64,000 nucleotides of DNA from Gammaproteobacteria bacterium (GCA_030831165.1 JAURLP010000033.1:1-64000), one strand, 5' to 3'. Positions 28,553 through 41,830 are shown, numbered from the stretch's first letter. Notes: a model not told the origin generated them from the letters alone. Numbers and translations are program-made.

Positions 28553-28866
28553 GGTTTAGCGCCTGCCTGCTTAAGAATTTCTGCATACTCTGCGGAGTTT
28601 CGGTGTTCTGAAACAATTTTTAGAATAGTTTCGCCACGATAATTTTTTTCATTGATATTGCGGCCATCTTCGACAAAAAAAGTGATAAACCGAGCGAAAG
28701 TTTCTGCAACCATTCCCCGGTAGGCTTTACTTAAAATGTGAAAGTCAGGGGCTTCATCGGCTGTGGTATCAAGAGCAAGAAAACCTTTAATACGTTCGTC
28801 ACTCCACAATTCATCCCTTACTGCCGGTTGGGTTCTGTCGGCTCCGGTTTTTTTGTCAGTTTTCAT
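28549..28866 (-). CDS. PA4642-family protein
   Basis: 105 residues, soluble. It shows the core of this conserved gammaproteobacterial family: [16 protein letters not shown], then [33 protein letters not shown], then [28 protein letters not shown]. The last half resembles a single ankyrin-like repeat. No function is known. It is tail-to-tail with rhlB and 19 bases upstream of the gatB stop, reading the same direction as gatCAB. Confidence 0.9.
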   Translation of the reverse strand: MKTDKKTGADRTQPAVRDELWSDERIKGFLALDTTADEAPDFHILSKAYRGMVAETFARFITFFVEDGRNINEKNYRGETILKIVSEHRNSAEYAEILKQAGAKP

Positions 28867-28885
28867 TTAAACCCCTAATATCCTT

Positions 28886-30319
28886 TTAATTTGATAATTT
28901 ATCTTTCAGTATTTGATTAACCTGAGCAGGATTGGCTTTACCTTTGGATGCCTGCATGATTTTTCCAACAAAGAAGCCAAAGACTTTTTCTTTACCTGCC
29001 CGGTATTGCTCAACTTGCTCCGGGTTGTTGGCGATCACAGCATCCACCATGGCCTCAATGGCACCACTATCTGTCACTTGCTTCAAGCCCCTGGTCTCGA
29101 TGATCTGTTCAGCATTACCTTCCCCAGCCAGCATCGCTTCGAATACCGTTTTAGCGATTTTGGTTGAGATAGTGTTGTCTGTTATTTTATTGATTAGACC
29201 ACCAAGCATTTCAGGTGTTACCGGACTTTCGCTGATGGGGATATCTGCCTCATTCAGGTGGGCCTGTAAATCAACACTGACCCAGTTAGCCGATAATTTA
29301 GCATTGTTACAGCTGGCAACAACGGCTTCAAAATAACTTGCTATTGCAAGATCATTGGCTAATACAAGGGCATCATATTCACTGAGTTTGTATTCATCCA
29401 TAAAGCGTTGACGTTTTGCATCGGGTAATTCCGGCAAGGTTTCACGGATTTCTTCAATAAAAGCCTCGTCAATAATCACTGGTAACAGATCGGGTTCAGG
29501 GAAGTAGCGGTAATCATTGGCTACTTCCTTGCTGCGCATGGACCGAGTTTCATTTTTTTCTGAATCATAAAGACGGGTTTCCTGCACAATACGACCGCCA
29601 TCTTCCAAAATATCAATCTGTCGTTCTACTTCAATGTTGATAGCTTTTTCGACGTACTTAAACGAGTTAATGTTTTTTATTTCTGCTCGAGTACCAAATT
29701 CAGTTTCACCTTTTAAGCGAACAGATACATTTGCATCACAACGCATATTGCCTTTTGACATGTCGCCATCAGAAATACCAAGGTATAAAATAAGGCTGTG
29801 AAGTTTCTTTAAATAAGCAACTGCTTCAACAGCACTGCGAATTTCCGGTTCTGAAACAATTTCTAATAAGGGAGTCCCGGCGCGGTTTAAATCAATACCG
29901 GTTTCTCCATGAAAATCTTCATGCAGGGATTTTCCGGCATCTTCTTCCATATGGGCGCGGGTGATACCAATAACTTTTGTACTGCCGTCTTCTAAGGTGA
30001 CTTTAAGTGAACCTTTGCCAACAGTTGGGAAATCAAGCTGGCTGGTCTGATAACCTTTTGGCAAATCAGGGTAAAAATAATTCTTGCGGTCAAATACAGA
30101 TTTCTTGCCAATTTCAGCATCGATTGCCAGACCAAATTTTACAGCCATTTTTAAGGCTTCTTTATTTAATACGGGCAAGGTCCCAGGTAAAGCCAAATCA
30201 TATATGTTGGCCTGGGTATTAGGCTCTGCGCCGAATTCAATGCTTGAACCAGAAAAAAGTTTAGAGTTTGTAGCTAATTGCACATGGACTTCAAGGCCAA
30301 TAACTGTTTCCCATTCCAT
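28886..30319 (-). CDS. gatB: Aspartyl/glutamyl-tRNA amidotransferase subunit B
   Basis: 477 residues from the ATG at 30319 ([15 protein letters not shown]), chosen because GGGAG lies 8 bases before it; an in-frame start ten codons earlier lacks this. GatB binds misacylated tRNA and activates it with ATP for amidation by GatA-supplied ammonia. The cradle domain includes RCDANVSV, and the C-terminal YqeY-like tail ([17 protein letters not shown]) is intact. Two bases after gatA. Since tRNA-Gln genes are here and GlnRS is typical of gammaproteobacteria, the complex may chiefly make Asn-tRNA, but that is inference. Confidence 0.97.
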   Translation of the reverse strand: MEWETVIGLEVHVQLATNSKLFSGSSIEFGAEPNTQANIYDLALPGTLPVLNKEALKMAVKFGLAIDAEIGKKSVFDRKNYFYPDLPKGYQTSQLDFPTVGKGSLKVTLEDGSTKVIGITRAHMEEDAGKSLHEDFHGETGIDLNRAGTPLLEIVSEPEIRSAVEAVAYLKKLHSLILYLGISDGDMSKGNMRCDANVSVRLKGETEFGTRAEIKNINSFKYVEKAINIEVERQIDILEDGGRIVQETRLYDSEKNETRSMRSKEVANDYRYFPEPDLLPVIIDEAFIEEIRETLPELPDAKRQRFMDEYKLSEYDALVLANDLAIASYFEAVVASCNNAKLSANWVSVDLQAHLNEADIPISESPVTPEMLGGLINKITDNTISTKIAKTVFEAMLAGEGNAEQIIETRGLKQVTDSGAIEAMVDAVIANNPEQVEQYRAGKEKVFGFFVGKIMQASKGKANPAQVNQILKDKLSN

Positions 30320-30321
30320 GT

Positions 30322-31770
30322 TTATATCTCCCGAGTCCGAGTATGCCAATCAGTGGCCTGCTGAAACTGATGAGCAATATTTAATAAGTGAGATTCGGAA
30401 AAATTCTTGCCGATAATTTGCAAGCCGATGGGTAAGTTATTAACCAAACCTGCCGGTACTGAAATTCCTGGTAGACCAGCCAGGTTAACGGCAATTGTAT
30501 AAATATCTTCCAGATACATCGATACTGGATCGTTGGTCTGTGCGCCTATTTTAAAAGCGGTGTGAGGAGAGGTCGGACCCATGATGACGTCAACATCAGT
30601 GAAAGCGGCATCAAAATCATTTTTTATCAGGCGACGGATCTTCTGGGCCTTGATGTAATAAGCATCGTAATAACCTGCAGATAAGGCATAAGTACCAATC
30701 ATGATGCGACGTTTCACTTCAGCGCCAAAACCTTCACTGCGCGTACGTTTATATAAGTCTTCCAGGTCTTTTGGGTTTTCACAGCGATAACCATAACGGA
30801 CACCATCGTAACGGGAGAGGTTGGCGGATGCTTCAGCTGGGGCAATGACATAATAGGCTGATACAGACTGGTGGCTGTTTGGCAAACTGATTTCCTTGAG
30901 GGTGGCGCCAAGTTTTTCAAATTCACTTAAGGCATAGCGAATGTTTGTTTCAACTTCAGCATTCAGACCTTTAGCAAAATGTTGAACAGGTATGCCAATT
31001 TTCAAACCCTGCAGCGGTTTGTTCAGATTGGTAGTATAGTCTTCTGTTGCAATATTAATTGAGGTGGAGTCTTTGGGGTCATGACCTGCCATTACATTAA
31101 GCATGAGAGCTGCATCTTCAGCTGATCTTGTTAATGTGCCGGCTTGGTCAAGGCTTGATGCAAAAGCAATCATGCCCCAGCGTGAAACCCTTCCATAAGT
31201 TGGTTTTAAACCAGTGAGTCCACAAAATGCTGCTGGTTGGCGAATGGATCCGCCAGTGTCAGTAGCCGTTGCCCCTGGACATAAATGTGCAGCTACTGCT
31301 GCTGCCGACCCTCCGGAAGAACCTCCAGGCACCAGTTCTTTATTCCAGGGATTATGAACTGCGCCGTAATAACTGGTTTCATTGGATGAGCCCATGGCAA
31401 ATTCGTCCATATTGGTTTTGCCCAAAGTAATGACTCCAGCTTGATTGAAATTTTCGACGACGGTGGCATTGTAAGGGGCAATGAAATTATCGAGCATTCT
31501 TGAACCGCAGGAAGTTCTAATGCCGGTAGTGCAAAAAATATCTTTGTGTGCAATGGGGACGCCTGTCAGCAAATGTACTTCACCTTTTGCACGATTTGCA
31601 TCGGCAGTTTTGGCTTGAGCCAGGGCCTGTTCTTCACACAGGGTAATAAAAGAATTAAGTTCTTTATCTTTTTCTTTAATGCGCGCCAAATAAGCCTTAG
31701 TGATTTCTTCGCTGGAAAATTCGCCAGCAGCTAATGAGCGCGATATATCAGCAATACCTGATTTAAACAT
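30322..31770 (-). CDS. gatA: Aspartyl/glutamyl-tRNA amidotransferase subunit A
   Basis: 482 residues. Glutaminase subunit with the amidase-signature triad: K76 in [10 protein letters not shown]151 in GGSSGGSA, and nucleophile S175 in [14 protein letters not shown]. Ammonia passes to GatB. 37 bases after gatC and 2 bases before gatB; ends at full length. Confidence 0.97.
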   Translation of the reverse strand: MFKSGIADISRSLAAGEFSSEEITKAYLARIKEKDKELNSFITLCEEQALAQAKTADANRAKGEVHLLTGVPIAHKDIFCTTGIRTSCGSRMLDNFIAPYNATVVENFNQAGVITLGKTNMDEFAMGSSNETSYYGAVHNPWNKELVPGGSSGGSAAAVAAHLCPGATATDTGGSIRQPAAFCGLTGLKPTYGRVSRWGMIAFASSLDQAGTLTRSAEDAALMLNVMAGHDPKDSTSINIATEDYTTNLNKPLQGLKIGIPVQHFAKGLNAEVETNIRYALSEFEKLGATLKEISLPNSHQSVSAYYVIAPAEASANLSRYDGVRYGYRCENPKDLEDLYKRTRSEGFGAEVKRRIMIGTYALSAGYYDAYYIKAQKIRRLIKNDFDAAFTDVDVIMGPTSPHTAFKIGAQTNDPVSMYLEDIYTIAVNLAGLPGISVPAGLVNNLPIGLQIIGKNFSESHLLNIAHQFQQATDWHTRTREI

Positions 31771-31807
31771 CTTTTTATTTCTTCCTGGTGCTTTTAATCA
31801 ATAGTGG

Positions 31808-32095
31808 TTATTCAAGTACCTTTGGCACCAGATACAAACCCTTTTCGCATTTTGGCGCAATCTTTTGTAATTCGTCACGCTGATTTTGTTCAGTGACAAT
31901 GTCTTCACGTAGTGGTTGAGAAGTTTCAATAGCATGCGATAAAGGTTCAAGCTGATCAGTATCAGCACTCTGCATTTGGTCAATTAAGGCGAGAATATTC
32001 TCAAAGTTATGAGCTGCTTTCTGCTTTTCCGCTTCACTCAACTGCAAGCGCGCAAGATTAGCAATATATGCAATATCGTCAGCTGAAATAGACAT
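31808..32095 (-). CDS. gatC: Aspartyl/glutamyl-tRNA amidotransferase subunit C
   Basis: 95 residues. GatC clamps GatA to GatB. VDDIAYIANLARLQLSEAE-type start (here SADDIAYIANLARLQL), FENILALIDQMQ, and EPLSHAIETSQPLREDIV give the family pattern. First gene of gatC-gatA-gatB; strong GGAG ribosome site. Divergent from mreB across 323 bases. Confidence 0.95.
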   Translation of the reverse strand: MSISADDIAYIANLARLQLSEAEKQKAAHNFENILALIDQMQSADTDQLEPLSHAIETSQPLREDIVTEQNQRDELQKIAPKCEKGLYLVPKVLE

Positions 32096-33456
<1,361 letters not shown>

Positions 33457-33568
33457 TAATAATCACCTTATAATAATCAGATCGGAAATATTGTTCATTT
33501 ATATGGGCAGGTAGGCGACTATCAGCAAGTCTCTTTTTATTCAAAGTTCAGCTCAGGGATACCGCCTC

Positions 33569-34339
33569 TTGGTCTTGGTTGTTATCTCCCTGATGCTGAT
33601 GTTTGCCGATAGCCGCTTTGGCTATATGTCGCAAGTCCGTTTTTACGCTTCATACTCTGTTACCCCTATTCATTACCTGTCTGAGTTACCTCAAGCTGTA
33701 AGTCAGCAAGTTTCTGATGCATTTAAAAGTCGTGATGAATTAATTGAAGAGAACCGTGTGCTTCAGGAAGAGCTTTTAATGCAGAAATATCAAATTCAGA
33801 AAATTGATCATTTGACTGCAGAAAACAATCGTTTAAATGAATTGCTGAATGCCTCGGCGATTGTCGATGACATTGTTGTCAGGGCGCAATTGGTTAGTGA
33901 GTCATCTGACCCTTTCAGTAAACAGGTGCTAATTAATAAAGGAAGTATTCATGGTGTGTATGATGGCCAGCCAGTGCTTGATGCAAATGGATTGTTTGGG
34001 CAGGTGGTATCAATAGAACCTTATTACAGCTGGGTACAACTTATTACCGATCCTCAACATTCTACGCCTGTTCAAATTAACAGAAATGGAATCAGGGCAG
34101 TGGTTACAGGGACACAGGGCAGCCTGCATGAAATGACGATGAATAACATGACAGGAAATTCTGATATAGAAGTAGGCGATATGTTGGTTACCTCCGGACT
34201 TGGGCAACGCTTCCCGGCAGGATATAGAGTAGGTGTAATAACTAAAATTTTAAGAGACCCTGGGCAGCCTTTTGCTCAGGTGACTGTTACCCCAACGGCA
34301 GAGCTTGATCGTAGTAGAAATTTACTCTTGGTATTTTAG
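33569..34339 (+). CDS. mreC: Rod-shape determining protein MreC (true start probably upstream)
   Basis: MreC links MreB to the periplasmic wall machinery. This frame shows a transmembrane helix, a coiled coil at about residues 50-95 (SRDELIEENRVLQEELLMQ), and the two MreC beta domains (VRAQLVSESSDPFSKQ, INRNGIRAVVTGTQG). With the TTG at 33569 the helix is clipped (MVLVVISLMLMF) and the short cytosolic head of MreC is lost. In the same frame, codons 33515-33568 read ATISKSLFIQSSAQGYRLL, which resembles the normal head, but no ATG, GTG or TTG precedes it before the TAG at 33512. AGGTAGG at 33509-33515 would suit an ATC start at 33521. See findings. Confidence 0.9.
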   Translation: MVLVVISLMLMFADSRFGYMSQVRFYASYSVTPIHYLSELPQAVSQQVSDAFKSRDELIEENRVLQEELLMQKYQIQKIDHLTAENNRLNELLNASAIVDDIVVRAQLVSESSDPFSKQVLINKGSIHGVYDGQPVLDANGLFGQVVSIEPYYSWVQLITDPQHSTPVQINRNGIRAVVTGTQGSLHEMTMNNMTGNSDIEVGDMLVTSGLGQRFPAGYRVGVITKILRDPGQPFAQVTVTPTAELDRSRNLLLVF

Positions 34340-34341
34340 TC

Positions 34342-34845
34342 ATGATGGAATCAGCAATATTGAGAGCATCGAATGGCATTTGGGTAATTATCGCCAGTTT
34401 TATAGTAGCTTCATTATTGCTCGTTATGCCCCTGCCAGACTGGTTAGAATATTATCGGCCTGAATGGATGGCCCTCGTAGTCATTTATTGGGCAATGGCT
34501 TTGCCTCATAAAATTGGACTGGTTAGTGCCTGGATACTGGGTTTTTTTGTTGATGTTCTGGAAGGGTCCTTGCTCGGCCTGAATGGGTTAGTGCTGGCCC
34601 TGGTCACCTATCTGGTCCTGAGCCTGTACCAACGTTTGCGCATGTTTACCATGTTGCAACGAGCCAGCACCATTTTTATGCTAGTGGGAATACATCAATT
34701 AGTATCATTCTGGATTTTAACGGTAAGCAATCAGAATACTTCACCAAATTTAATGTTTCTGGTTTCGGCTCTGACTAGCGCATTGGTCTGGCCATTAGTA
34801 TTTTATGTGTTACGGTATATGCGGCGAAAATTTCGCGTAGTTTAG
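34342..34845 (+). CDS. mreD: Rod-shape determining protein MreD
   Basis: 167 residues, inner membrane protein with about five helices. RPEWMALVVIYWAMALPHKIGLVSAWILGFFVDVLEGSLLGLNGL is the family's conserved region (helix, loop and D-x-L-x-G-S-LLG). Two bases after mreC, final gene of mreBCD. Closest known role: membrane partner of MreC in the elongasome. Confidence 0.93.
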   Translation: MMESAILRASNGIWVIIASFIVASLLLVMPLPDWLEYYRPEWMALVVIYWAMALPHKIGLVSAWILGFFVDVLEGSLLGLNGLVLALVTYLVLSLYQRLRMFTMLQRASTIFMLVGIHQLVSFWILTVSNQNTSPNLMFLVSALTSALVWPLVFYVLRYMRRKFRVV

Positions 34846-34911
34846 TTATACTTTATCCAGCTTTGGAAACTCTCACACACCCTAGGTAGATGCTTTTTTT
34901 AGTTTAACTCT

Positions 34912-35442
34912 ATGCAGTTTAGACATTATCTGACAATTTTTATCACAACATTGTTGCTTCCTGCTTGCTCGATTCTGCAACCACCAGATTACTGGCCAGA
35001 TCAATTGCCACCCCAGGAATACTTTATTGATCGCTATCAGGTTGCGACTGATAATCAGGCATATCAGGAGTTGGATAGTTATCTTAACTGGATTAAAACA
35101 TTCTATTTGGGTAGTGCTTTATCACCAGGATGGCTCGGATTAACTGAGGATTTATTATATGAGGCTCCTGCTGTTAAAAAGCGTGAGTATGAAGTAAAAA
35201 TGGAATTTTTGGGGCGGCTAATTGGCGCCGAGTGGGCAAAGAATAATGCGGTCAGGCTAATTGATACACGCTGCGCCAGTGTATGGCGTGATGCCTTAAT
35301 TGAAGCAATTGAACGTGATGACCTGGAGAATTACATGCGACGCTTTGAAGCCGATGTAAATGCAATTTTTGCAGGATCCTTAAGCAAAGAAAACATCGTT
35401 TATACACGCTATTATGAAGAAAATTCTTTTGAATTCTTCTGA
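34912..35442 (+). CDS. Lipoprotein of unknown function
   Basis: 176 residues with an excellent lipobox LLPAC (Cys 19). The mature part begins SILQPPDYWPDQLPPQEYF and is alpha-helical and charge-rich with one later cysteine. ASVWRDALIEAIERDDLENYMRRFEADV looks like a conserved helix pair, but I cannot assign a family. 66 bases after mreD on the same strand, perhaps a fourth gene of the mre operon; an envelope role is plausible. Confidence 0.75.
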   Translation: MQFRHYLTIFITTLLLPACSILQPPDYWPDQLPPQEYFIDRYQVATDNQAYQELDSYLNWIKTFYLGSALSPGWLGLTEDLLYEAPAVKKREYEVKMEFLGRLIGAEWAKNNAVRLIDTRCASVWRDALIEAIERDDLENYMRRFEADVNAIFAGSLSKENIVYTRYYEENSFEFF

Positions 35443-35476
35443 TTAACTTCAAATCAAAAAATGCAGGAAATAGTCG

Positions 35477-36421
35477 TTATTCAGTGCTGAATTCAATATT
35501 GAGCAAGTCAACAATCTGCCCATATTCGCCTGCAAAAAAAGCGCTCATTATGGGTACCTGGAGTTGCTGAATGCTGCCAGAAAAATCTGGATGTATAGCA
35601 AAGTTAAAAGTTTTATTGCCTTCCATAAAACTACCAAGATCATTGCCCAAATCAATCACGATAGCCTGCAGGTCAGCGGGTGCAAATAGAAATAGTGACT
35701 GGGTTATGGATATCAACTCCTGGCGAACTTGATCAACACTTTTCCCTTGTTGGACAGCCTGATTGCTCAATAAGGTTTCCACTAAGCCAAAATCTGAAAA
35801 GCTAAAACCCAGTTCTGGGATTTCAGCATTCATCAGAGCATTCATTACAGCAGTTTCCGCCGCGATGGGATCAGTTATCTGACTAAGTGTTTCATAAGAA
35901 ATATTACGTGTTGTGGTATTCATTGCCAAATTAAAGGCATCTGCTAAACCGATGCTCATTGAACTGTTAAAAAGATTACTGTTATCCGAGTCATATTGGT
36001 GATTGTAATTAATCGTTGCAGGCACCGACTGAGACCCATCGAATGTTGCGAGGAAATTTTGCATTTCTGGTGTAAGCATGGAGTTGTCTAATGCTGGCAG
36101 ACCCATTGGCAGCGCAAAGCCTCTTGCCGAGAGGTTTATTGTATGTGGGAACTCATTAAAAAAATCCATTTCGCTAATTTCAAGCTCATCAACTGTGTAT
36201 TGAAAATCCATGGCATCGGTCACTCTCAAGCCGCTAATCAGGATTGAGGCATCCACATCAAAATCAGCGGATTCATATTGAATATCTTTATAGGCGCCAC
36301 TGGCTATAGCGCGCTCTATATAAATATCGATTTGATTTTCGGTTTGTTGGTTAGCATAAAAATAGAGGCCCAGTAGTGCGACAACAACAATTATGGGCAG
36401 GGTAATAAGAACTTTTTTCAC
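35477..36421 (-). CDS. Single-pass membrane protein of unknown function
   Basis: 314 residues from the GTG at 36421, chosen since GGAG lies 7 bases before it and the next residues (KKVLITLPIIVVVALLGLYF) form a standard signal-anchor; an in-frame ATG at 36478 adds 19 codons without a ribosome site. After the anchor the whole protein is periplasmic. It contains duplicated-looking beta segments (ADFDVDASILISGLRVTDAM) that recall AsmA- or DUF945-like envelope proteins, but the match is not firm. Convergent with the lipoprotein gene and divergent from the MOSC gene. Confidence 0.75.
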   Translation of the reverse strand: MKKVLITLPIIVVVALLGLYFYANQQTENQIDIYIERAIASGAYKDIQYESADFDVDASILISGLRVTDAMDFQYTVDELEISEMDFFNEFPHTINLSARGFALPMGLPALDNSMLTPEMQNFLATFDGSQSVPATINYNHQYDSDNSNLFNSSMSIGLADAFNLAMNTTTRNISYETLSQITDPIAAETAVMNALMNAEIPELGFSFSDFGLVETLLSNQAVQQGKSVDQVRQELISITQSLFLFAPADLQAIVIDLGNDLGSFMEGNKTFNFAIHPDFSGSIQQLQVPIMSAFFAGEYGQIVDLLNIEFSTE

Positions 36422-36528
36422 TGATTTTCTCCAAACTTTGTATGTGCGCAGAATGGCTTGTTTAGGCTTATAATGCAAGTTGAGCTGAGCAGATATAGAG
36501 CACTTATTTTAAGATCAGGAGTTCAAAA

Positions 36529-36981
36529 TTGGTAATAAAACTTGTCAGCATTGCTCGCAGGCCCAATGCGAATTCTCCAATGCAGGAGATTTTTAGTGGA
36601 GAGTTATCCTTGCACGAAGGCTTGCTGGGCGACTCCAAAGGCAGGCCTGGGCCAAGACAAATCACTATCCTGAGTAAAGAGTCCTGGCTCAAAGCTTGTG
36701 ATGAGCTAGGGGTTGATTTGCCCTGGACAGCAAGAAGGGCAAATTTACTGATAAAAGGGTTTGAATTTTTACCCACAGATGTTGGCAGAACTATTCATGT
36801 AGGTGATGTCATCCTGGAAATCACTCGTGAAACGGATCCATGTTATAAAATGGATAAAGCCCATCATGGTTTGAAGGAGGCCTTAATGTCAGGATGGCGA
36901 GGAGGCGTCTGCTGTAAGGTTATTCAGGCGGGAATTATTACTTGCGGTAACAATGTTGAATTAGGCAAGGAATTATTTTGA
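36529..36981 (+). CDS. MOSC-domain protein
   Basis: 150 residues from a TTG start; GGAG lies 7 bases before it, and no better start exists. The MOSC core is present: GLLGDSKGRPGPRQITILS near the start, RRANLLIKG, and the conserved Cys in TDPCYKMD, which in the family coordinates or carries sulfur for molybdenum-cofactor chemistry. The substrate is not deducible. Its last nine bases overlap the convergent ispB. Confidence 0.88.
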   Translation: MVIKLVSIARRPNANSPMQEIFSGELSLHEGLLGDSKGRPGPRQITILSKESWLKACDELGVDLPWTARRANLLIKGFEFLPTDVGRTIHVGDVILEITRETDPCYKMDKAHHGLKEALMSGWRGGVCCKVIQAGIITCGNNVELGKELF

Positions 36982-37938
36982 TCTTTCGATAGCTGTCCTG
37001 GCGATTAATTCAAGCCCTTTTTTGTAGGGGGATTCGGGAACTACCGTTAAACACTCTACGGCAATAGCAATACGCTCCTCAGCTTTCTGGCGCGTATATT
37101 CCAAAGCACCAGATTGCCTTACCACTGAAATTATTTCATCGAGGTGATCCAGTCCACCTTCTTTTATGGCGGAACTAATGAGCCGTTTCTGCTCTGGATT
37201 GCCATTTTGCAGGACATATATGAGAGGCAGGGTAGGCTTGCCCTCTGCCAGATCATCGCCAATGTTTTTACCCAGCTTTTTACTGTCGCCGGCATAGTCC
37301 AGTACATCGTCAATCAACTGGAATGCCAGACCAACCTCCAGGCCAAAGGTATGAAGCTTTTGCTGCACACTTGGACCTGTATTGGCGAGAATAGCTGCAG
37401 AACTGCAGGCAGCAGCAAATAAAATTGCCGTTTTATTATGGATGACATTCATATAGTCAAGCTCTGTTGCAGCAACATTATGCTGGTTAACCAATTGCAA
37501 GACTTCTCCTTCGGAAATTTTGTTAGTTGTTGTCGCCATCACTTCCATAATTTGCATATCAGCAATGGTAACGAGCAATTGAAAAGCTCGTGAATAAATA
37601 AAATCACCGACCAGTACACTTGAGGGATTACCCCATTGCAGATTAGCCGTAGGTTTTCCTCGGCGCATTTCAGACATATCGACAACATCATCGTGCAGTA
37701 AGGTTGCGGTGTGAAGAAACTCGATAACAGTTGCCAGATTAATATGCTGTTCACCCTGATAATTAAAAGCACGAGAACAAAGCAGCACGAGTAAGGGGCG
37801 AATGCGTTTGCCGCCTGCATCAATTAAATACTGGCCAATATTTTCAATAAGCGGCACTTCGGAATGCAACTTGCTAACGACATTCTTGTTGAGAGCTTCA
37901 AAGTCGTCTGAGACTATTTGCTGAATGTTGTTGGTCAT
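36973..37938 (-). CDS. ispB: Octaprenyl (polyprenyl) diphosphate synthase
   Basis: 321 residues, trans-prenyltransferase. First Asp-rich motif DDVVD at 83-87 (in LLHDDVVDMSEMRRGKP) and second DDVLD at 210-214 (QLIDDVLDYAGD). It builds the side chain of ubiquinone from farnesyl and isopentenyl diphosphate. The chain length (eight or nine units) is not set by visible residues. Divergent from rplU, as is typical. Confidence 0.95.
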   Translation of the reverse strand: MTNNIQQIVSDDFEALNKNVVSKLHSEVPLIENIGQYLIDAGGKRIRPLLVLLCSRAFNYQGEQHINLATVIEFLHTATLLHDDVVDMSEMRRGKPTANLQWGNPSSVLVGDFIYSRAFQLLVTIADMQIMEVMATTTNKISEGEVLQLVNQHNVAATELDYMNVIHNKTAILFAAACSSAAILANTGPSVQQKLHTFGLEVGLAFQLIDDVLDYAGDSKKLGKNIGDDLAEGKPTLPLIYVLQNGNPEQKRLISSAIKEGGLDHLDEIISVVRQSGALEYTRQKAEERIAIAVECLTVVPESPYKKGLELIARTAIERSK

Positions 37939-38086
37939 AACTGTTCGTGGCTATAGATACTATGGATTTGCAGATTCAGGAGCCTAGGGATGGAAACGCT
38001 GAAAGTCAAGCCGCTGCCCAGTAAAACCTGTTCAATTTCAGGCATTTCAGTGAGAGCTAAAAGTAGATAAAAACTATGAATCCACC

Positions 38087-38115
38087 TTGCGCAACTGCGG
38101 CTCTTCCCGTAAAAT
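38087..38115 (+). promoter_or_regulatory. Putative sigma-70 promoter of rplU-rpmA
   Basis: TTGCGC at 38087-38092, a 17-base spacer, and TAAAAT at 38110-38115, 57 bases before the rplU start. The leader would be about 50 bases long and contains the small dyad GCTGG(TTGTAG)CCAG. Only the pattern supports this. Confidence 0.5.
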
Positions 38116-38172
38116 TCACGCCCCTGTGAAAGCTGGTTGTAGCCAGATTTAAAGAATTGGAGAAAAAACCAA

Positions 38173-38622
38173 ATGTATGCGGTTATAGAAAGTGGTGGCA
38201 AACAGCATCGCGTAGAAGAAGGCCAAGTGCTGAAATTAGAAAAACTGGATGCCAGCACAGGTGACAGTATCAATTTCGATAAGGTTTTGATGATTGGTGA
38301 AGGTGCCGGCGTTAAGATTGGCAAGCCTTATGTTGAAGGAAGTGTGACAGCTGAAGTTATCAGTCACGGTCGTGGAGATAAAGTTTCCATCATCAAATTC
38401 CGTCGCCGTAAGCATCATATGAAACGTCAGGGACACCGACAATGGTTTACTGAAGTTAAAATTACGGGAATTAGTGAAGGTAAAGCCGCTCCTGTTGCTA
38501 AAGCAGCAAAAGCCAAAGCGACTGATGAAGACGCTTCGGCAAAAGCAGCAGCCAGAAAAGCACCAGCTAAAAAGAAGGCTCCTGCTAAGGCTAAAACCAA
38601 GACTACTGAGAAAGGAGATTAG
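38173..38622 (+). CDS. rplU: 50S ribosomal protein L21 with basic C-terminal extension
   Basis: 149 residues. The first 103 are the normal L21 ([25 protein letters not shown] to [25 protein letters not shown]). The extra 45 residues are almost only Lys, Ala, Pro and Thr, like a histone-H1-type tail, so the protein is about half again as long as usual. L21 binds 23S rRNA. rpmA starts two bases after its stop. Confidence 0.97.
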   Translation: MYAVIESGGKQHRVEEGQVLKLEKLDASTGDSINFDKVLMIGEGAGVKIGKPYVEGSVTAEVISHGRGDKVSIIKFRRRKHHMKRQGHRQWFTEVKITGISEGKAAPVAKAAKAKATDEDASAKAAARKAPAKKKAPAKAKTKTTEKGD

Positions 38623-38624
38623 TC

Positions 38625-38888
38625 ATGGCACATAAGAAAGCAGGTGGTAGTACTAATAATGGCAGAGATTCAATCTCCAAACGCCTTGGTGTAAAACACT
38701 TTGGCGGAGAGAATGTAATCCCTGGCAATATTCTTGTGCGTCAGCGTGGAACAAAATTTCATGCCGGAGAAAATGTGGGTTGTGGTAAAGATCACACTCT
38801 TTATGCCAAAGCTGAAGGAACGGTAAAGTTCCAGGCTAAAGGGCCGCAAAAGCGTACTTTCGTCAGTATTGAGACGGCAAGCGTATAA
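38625..38888 (+). CDS. rpmA: 50S ribosomal protein L27
   Basis: 87 residues. [28 protein letters not shown] is the L27 start whose N-terminus reaches the peptidyl-transferase centre. No extra N-terminal leader is present (as in Firmicutes). Followed by a terminator-like hairpin before obgE. Confidence 0.98.
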   Translation: MAHKKAGGSTNNGRDSISKRLGVKHFGGENVIPGNILVRQRGTKFHAGENVGCGKDHTLYAKAEGTVKFQAKGPQKRTFVSIETASV

Positions 38889-41259
<2,371 letters not shown>

Positions 41260-41291
41260 AAATATTAGAACCAGAACAATATGTCTGGCGT

Positions 41292-41318
41292 AAAAAAACC
41301 GGGTTAGCCGGTTTTTTT
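41292..41318. terminator. Bidirectional terminator between proB and rpsT
   Basis: AAAAAAACCGG / CCGGTTTTTTT with a GTTAG loop. Runs of A before and T after make it active on both strands, between two convergent genes. Confidence 0.9.
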
Positions 41319-41340
41319 ATGTCCATAGTTAAAGAGCTAA

Positions 41341-41607
41341 CTAGGCTTTTAAGGCCTTGATACTGGCATTAAGTCTGCTCTTATGGCGAGCTGCCTTGTT
41401 TTTATGGATGATGCCTTTATCCGCCATTCTATCGATGACAGGTACAGCCGAATTATAGGCTGTAGTCGCAGCATCATAGTCTTTGCTATCAATCGCGCTG
41501 TCTACCTTTTTGATATAGGTGCGGACCATGGAACGGAAGCTGGCATTATGGTTTCTACGGGTTTCTGCCTGTTTTGCTCTTTTACGAGCTTGTGGTGAGT
41601 TAGCCAA
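41341..41607 (-). CDS. rpsT: 30S ribosomal protein S20, UUG start
   Basis: 88 residues. Lys/Arg/Ala-rich three-helix protein ([36 protein letters not shown]) that binds 16S rRNA. The start codon is TTG at 41607, nine bases after AAAGGAG. E. coli rpsT also starts with UUG, which is part of its autogenous translational control. The leader carries tandem repeats (see 41625). Divergent from murJ. Confidence 0.97.
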   Translation of the reverse strand: MANSPQARKRAKQAETRRNHNASFRSMVRTYIKKVDSAIDSKDYDAATTAYNSAVPVIDRMADKGIIHKNKAARHKSRLNASIKALKA

Positions 41608-41624
41608 AGTGGGCTCCTTTAATT

Positions 41625-41680
41625 AATTCGTTAACATCAATTCGTTAACATGAATTCGTTAACATTAATTTGTTAACTCA
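41625..41680 (-). repeat. Four tandem 14-bp units in the rpsT leader
   Basis: AATTCGTTAACATC, AATTCGTTAACATG, AATTCGTTAACATT and the diverged AATTTGTTAACTCA follow without gaps, each with a GTTAAC palindrome. They sit 17 bases before the rpsT start codon, inside the predicted transcript. Confidence 0.9.
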
Positions 41681-41701
41681 AAACTTGTGTTTATTTTTGA
41701 G

Positions 41702-41725
41702 TTTCGGAAGGTTTTGCTTCCCGAA
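41702..41725 (-). promoter_or_regulatory. Hairpin near the 5' end of the rpsT leader
   Basis: On the minus strand TTTCGGGAAG pairs with CTTCCGAAA (one bulged G) around CAAAAC. It begins a few bases after the predicted start of transcription and has no T-tract, so it is more likely a stability or control element than a terminator. Confidence 0.5.
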
Positions 41726-41736
41726 AAAAGACGCGA

Positions 41737-41765
41737 ACTATGCAGTTTTGCTGCTGAAAAGTCAA
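41737..41765 (-). promoter_or_regulatory. Putative sigma-70 promoter of rpsT
   Basis: On the minus strand TTGACT, a 17-base spacer and CATAGT. Transcription would begin near 41730 and give a leader of about 120 bases. Confidence 0.6.
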
Positions 41766-41830
41766 TAGTGGCGCTGGTTTTATGCCAGTCTAATAGCTAT
41801 GATGCGAACTTTTAGTCTGTAAAGACCCTT

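Noticed and set aside
41625-41680. CRISPR-like array
   Set aside because: The 14-bp units are contiguous without spacers and no cas gene is in the window.
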